Below are positions 60,545 through 64,000 of a DNA stretch of 64,000 bases, piece after piece. The stretch is taken from positions 48,839,631 through 48,903,630 of the forward strand of contig OX377206.1 of assembly GCA_947396885.1 (NCBI GenBank), written 5' to 3'. A program made the translations under genes and the position numbers. The notes under the pieces were generated by a model. It worked only from the letters and a program-made list of their open reading frames with translations. It made no database searches and was not told where the DNA came from. Origin of the DNA: Heligmosomoides polygyrus polygyrus (Eukaryota; Nematoda; Chromadorea; Rhabditida; Heligmosomidae). Numbering within the stretch: position 1 is the first letter of the stretch; the number at the start of each line of letters is the position of its first letter.

Positions 60545-61100
60545 GCCGGAATGCCTGGTGTGGTCCGCACGTCCAGCGTTAGGTGCCGGCGAAGTCGACG
60601 ACTGACGCTGGGTGAGAAAGGATCACCAGCTGGGTTGCGCTTCGTTCTTAGCGTGGCCAGCCATACCCTATTCCGGAATGCCTGGTCTAGCCCGCGACTC
60701 TCGTGGAGGAAGGACCAACAACTAGGTTGGGCTACGTTCCTAGCGTGGCCAGCCATACTCGAAGCCGGAATGCCTGGTGTGGTACGCTCGTCCAGCGTTA
60801 GGTGCCGGCGAAGTCGACGACTGACGCTGGGTGAGGAATTATTACCAGATAGGTTGGGCTACGTTCCTAGCGTGGCCAGTCATACTCGAAGCCGGAATGC
60901 CTGGTGTGGTCCTCACGTCCAGCGTTAGGTGCCGGCGAAGTCGACGACTGACGCTGGGTGAGGAATTATCACCAGATAGGTTGGGCTACGTTCCTAGCGT
61001 GGCCAGACATACTCAAAGCCGGAAAGACTGATGCGGTCCGCAGGTTCAGCCTCAGGGAGCTGCGAAGCCAACGACTGAGGCTGGGTGAGGAAATATCACC
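60545..61100 (+). repeat. Copy 2 of the segment repeated at +1200 bp
   Basis: Partner of 59345-59900. Between the two, a hybrid L at 60139 starts as an S (GAGAAAGGATC, TTGCGCTTCG) and ends as an L with CCAAACTCGAAG. Confidence 0.8.
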
Positions 61101-63138
61101 AGATAGGTTTGGCTACGTTCCTAGCGTGGCCAGTCATACTCGAAGCCGGAATGACTGGCGTGGTCTGCAGGTCCAGCGTTAGGTGCCGGCGAGGTCGACG
61201 ACTGACGCTGGGTGAGAAAGGATCACCAGCTGGGTTGCGCTTCGCTCTTAGCGTGGCCAGCCATACCCTATTCCGGAATGCCTGTCCTAGCCCGCGACTC
61301 TGGTGGAGGAAGGACGAACAACTAGGTTGGGCTACGTTCCTAGCGTGGCCAGACATACTCAAAGCCGGAATGACTGATGCGGTCCGCAGGTTCAGCCTCA
61401 GGGAGCTGCGAAGCCAAAGACTGAGGCTGGGTGAGGAAATATCACCAGATAGGTTGGGCTACGTTCCTAGCCTGGCCAGCCATACTAGAAGCCGGAATGC
61501 CTGGTGTGGTCCGCACTTCCAGCGTTAGGTGCCGGCGAAGTCGACGACAGACGCTGGGTGAGAAAGGATCACCAGCTGGGTTGCGCTTCGTTCTTAGCGT
61601 GGCCAGCCATACCTTATTCCGGAATGCCTGGCCTAGCCCGCGACTCTGGTGGAGGAAGGACCAACAACTAGGTTGGGCTACGTTCCTAGCGTGGCTAGCC
61701 ATACTCGAAGCCGGAATGCCTGGTGTGGTCCGCTCGCCCAGCGTTAGGTGCCGGCGACGTCGACGACTGACGCTGGGTGAGGAATTATCACCAGATGGGT
61801 TGGGCCACGTTCCTAGCGTGGCCAGATATACTCAAAGCCGGAAGGACTGGTGTTGTCCGCAGGTTCAGCCTCAGGGAGCTGCGAAGCCAACGACTGAGGC
61901 TGGGTGAGGAAATATCACCAGATAGGTTGGGCTACGTTCCTAGCCTGGCCAGCGAAACTCGAAGCCGGAATGCCTGGTGTGGTCCGCTCGCCCAGCGTTA
62001 GGTGCCGGCGAAGTCGACGACTGAGGCTGGGTGAGGAATTATTACCAGATAGGTTGGGCTACGTTCCTAGCGTGGCCAGTCATACTCGAAGCCGAAATGA
62101 CTGGCGTGATCCGCAGGTTCAGTCTCAGGGAGCTGCGAAGCCAAAGACTGAGGCTGGGTGAGGAAATATCACCAGATAGGTTGGGCTACGTTCCTAGCGT
62201 GGCCAGACATACTCAAAGCCGGAATGACTGATGCGGTCCGCAGGTTCAGCCTCTGGGAGCTGCGAAGCCAACGACTGAGGCTGGGTGAGGAAATATCACC
62301 AGATAGGTTGGGCTACGTTCCTAGCCTGGCCAGCCATACTCGAAGCCGGAATGCCTGGTGTGGTCCGCTCGCCCTGCGTTAGGTGCCGGCGAAGTCGACG
62401 ACTGACGCTGGGTGAGGAATTATCACCAGATAGGTTGGGCCACGTTCCTAGCGTGGCCAGATATACTCAAAGCCGGAAGGACTGGTGTTGTCCGCAGGTT
62501 CAGCCTCAGGGAGTTGCGAAGCCAACGACTGAGGCTGTGTGAGGAAATATCACCAGATAGGTTGGGCTACGTTCCTAGCCTGGCCAGCCATACTCGAAGC
62601 CGGAATGACTGGCGTGGTCTGCAGGTCCAGCGTTAGGTGCCGGCGAGGTCGACGACTGACGCTGGGTGAGAAAGGATCACCAGCTGGGTTGCGCTTCGTT
62701 CTTAGCGTGGCCAGCCATACCCTATTCCGGAATGCCTGGCCTAGCCCGCGACTCTGGTGGAGGAAGGACCAACAACTAGGTTGGGCTACGTTCCTAGCGT
62801 GGCTAGCCATACTCGAAGCCGGAATGCCTGGTGTGGTCCGCTCGCCCAGCGTTAGGTGCCGGCGACGTCGACGACTGACGCTGGGTGAGGAATTATCACC
62901 AGATAGGTTGGGCCACGTTCCTAGCGTGGCCAGATATACTCAAAGCCGGAAGGACTGGTGTTGTCCGCAGGTTCAGCCTCAGGGAGTTGCGAAGCCAACG
63001 ACTGAGGCTGTGTGAGGAAATATCACCAGATAGGTTGGGCTACGTTCCTAGCCTGGCCAGCCATACTCGAAGCCGGAATGCCTGGTGTGGTCCGCTCGCC
63101 CAGCGTTAGGTGCCGGCGAAGTCGACGACTGAGGCTGG

Positions 63139-63900
63139 GTGAGGAATTATTACCAGATAGGTTGGGCTACGTTCCTAGCGTGGCCAGTCATACTCGAAGC
63201 CGAAATGACTGGCGTGATCCGCAGGTCCAGGGTTAGGTGCCGGCGAAGTCGACGACTGACGCGGGGTGGGGAAGGATCACCAGCTAGGCTGGGCTACGTT
63301 CCTAGCCTGGCCAGCCATACTCGAAGCCGGAATGCCTGGTGTGGTCCGCACGTCCAGCGTTAGGTGCCGGCGAAGTCGACGACTGACGCTGGGTGAGGAA
63401 TTATTACCAGATAGGTTGGGCTACGTTCCTAGCCTGGCCAGCCATACTCGAAGCCGGAATGCCTGGTGTGGTCCGCACGTCCAGCGTTAGGTGCCGGCGA
63501 AGTCGACGACTGACGCTGGGTGAGGAATTATCACCAGATAGGTTGGGCTACGTTCCTAGCGTGGCCAGACATACTCAAAGCCGGAATGACTGGTGTGGTC
63601 CGCAGGTTCAGCCTCAGGGAGCTGCGAAGCCAAAGACTGAGGCTGGGTGAGGAAATATCACCAGATAGGTTGGGCTACGTTCCTAGCCTGGCCAGCCATA
63701 CTCGAAGCCGGAATGCCTGGTGTGGTCCGCTCGCCCTGCGTTAGGTGCCGGAGAAGTCGTCGACTGACGCGGGGTGGGGAATTATTACCAGATAGGCTGG
63801 GCTACGTTCCTAGCCTGGCCAGCCATACTAGAAGCCGGAATGCCTGGTGTGGTCCGCAGGTCCAGCGTTAGGTGCCGGCGAAGTCGACGACTGACGCTGG
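63139..63900 (+). repeat. Six-L cassette, copy 7
   Basis: Same order as the other six copies, with the GTGCCGGAGAAG marker at about 63746. The final L has CCGCAGGTCCAGCG in place of CCGCACGTCCAGCG. An S follows to the window end. Confidence 0.87.
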
Positions 63901-64000
63901 GTGAGAAAGGATCACCAGCTGGGTTGCGCTTCGTTCTTAGCGTGGCCAGCCATACCCTATTCCGGAATGCCTGGTCTAGCCCGCGACTCTCGTGGAGGAA

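Larger units (their letters stand above)
1..64000 (+). repeat. Head-to-tail satellite array of 127-bp and 92-bp monomers
   Basis: The window is filled end to end by two related monomers of 127 bp (L) and 92 bp (S), all in the same orientation. Every monomer shares a core reading roughly CTACGTTCCTAGCGTGGCCA, followed by a CCGGAATG block. From the unit lengths I estimate on the order of 500 monomers. No gap, inversion or foreign insertion was found on reading through. GC content is about 60% (76 of 127 in one hand-counted L), with about 12 CpG per L. Both array ends lie outside the window. This architecture is typical of eukaryotic centromeric or heterochromatic satellite. The family was not recognised, so centromeric identity is inference. 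Confidence 0.97.
60393..64000 (+). repeat. Roughly 5-kb tandem unit, copy 2, with internal deletion, cut by window edge
   Basis: Follows copy 1 to about 62411. It then lacks the equivalent of 57288-58395 (1108 bp = 8 L + 1 S) and gains 473 bp (62539-63011, 3 L + 1 S), after which the offset to copy 1 is 4489 bp through the window end. Confidence 0.8.

Noticed and set aside
1..64000. CRISPR array or other prokaryotic repeat system
   Set aside because: There are no unique spacers between short identical repeats. Units of 127 and 92 bp abut directly, and no cas-like gene is present.
1..64000. Ribosomal DNA intergenic-spacer subrepeats
   Set aside because: Such subrepeats would be interrupted by rRNA genes every few to tens of kilobases. 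No rRNA-like sequence is seen in 64 kb.
1..64000. Transposon or retroelement insertions and inverted segments within the array
   Set aside because: Reading both strands, every stretch is accounted for by forward-oriented monomers. No terminal repeats, target-site duplications or strand switches were found.

Overview
The whole 64 kb window is one uninterrupted, head-to-tail tandem satellite array. I see no gene, RNA gene, transposon, CRISPR array or unique sequence in it. It looks like nuclear eukaryotic satellite DNA of a centromeric, pericentromeric or other heterochromatic type. The evidence is tens of kilobases of short monomers in one orientation, several levels of higher-order repeat (HOR), and no coding sequence. 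I do not recognise the monomer family and cannot name the organism. The satellite is GC-rich (about 60% in a hand count of one monomer), and CpG is not depleted.

There are two related monomer lengths. The long monomer (L) is 127 bp. It ends in a 39-bp imperfect inverted repeat with 10-base arms and a 19-base loop. The short monomer (S) is 92 bp and lacks that inverted repeat. Nearly every repeat period in the window is an exact sum of these two lengths: 219, 254, 346, 473, 566 (+1), 600, 635, 692, 727, 1108, 1200, 1292, 1581, 1638, 2654, 2781, 2816, 3219, 3428 (one monomer lacking 10 bp), 4235, 4489 and 5124 bp. Coordinates below use a phase in which L begins at the GTG of GTGAGGAA.

Layout. 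1-4219: a more diverged block in which L and S largely alternate, with a 566-bp HOR at its right end. 4220-8095: three copies of a 1292-bp, 11-monomer HOR. Most of the second and third copies is repeated 3219 bp downstream (8908-11357). 11.4-13.06 kb: a run of L monomers only. 13058-26175: a 2654-bp, 22-monomer HOR that grows along the array to 2781 and then 4235 bp, by gaining one L and then two extra copies of an internal 727-bp unit. 26.2-36.0 kb: mosaic sequence, a 1638-bp repeat and a 3.4-3.6 kb tandem duplication. 36.4-41.3 kb: 1108-bp and 1581-bp tandem duplications. 42.0-45.3 kb: a 692-bp triplication and a 635-bp duplication. 45.5-47.8 kb: chimeric monomers and 600-bp and 473-bp repeats. 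47.7-51.5 kb: a second, different 1581-bp HOR. 51.5-55.9 kb: a 2816-bp repeat and 346-bp trimers. 55.4-64.0 kb: a roughly 5 kb duplication with internal deletion and insertion, cut by the window edge. A six-monomer cassette recurs seven times between 12.4 kb and 63.9 kb.

Open reading frames of up to 220 codons occur throughout, but they are by-products of the repeat (127+92 = 219 = 3 x 73) and I annotate none as a gene. The interest here is structural: nested HOR evolution, a hairpin with a pair-preserving change, and a CENP-B-box-like motif confined to the short monomers.
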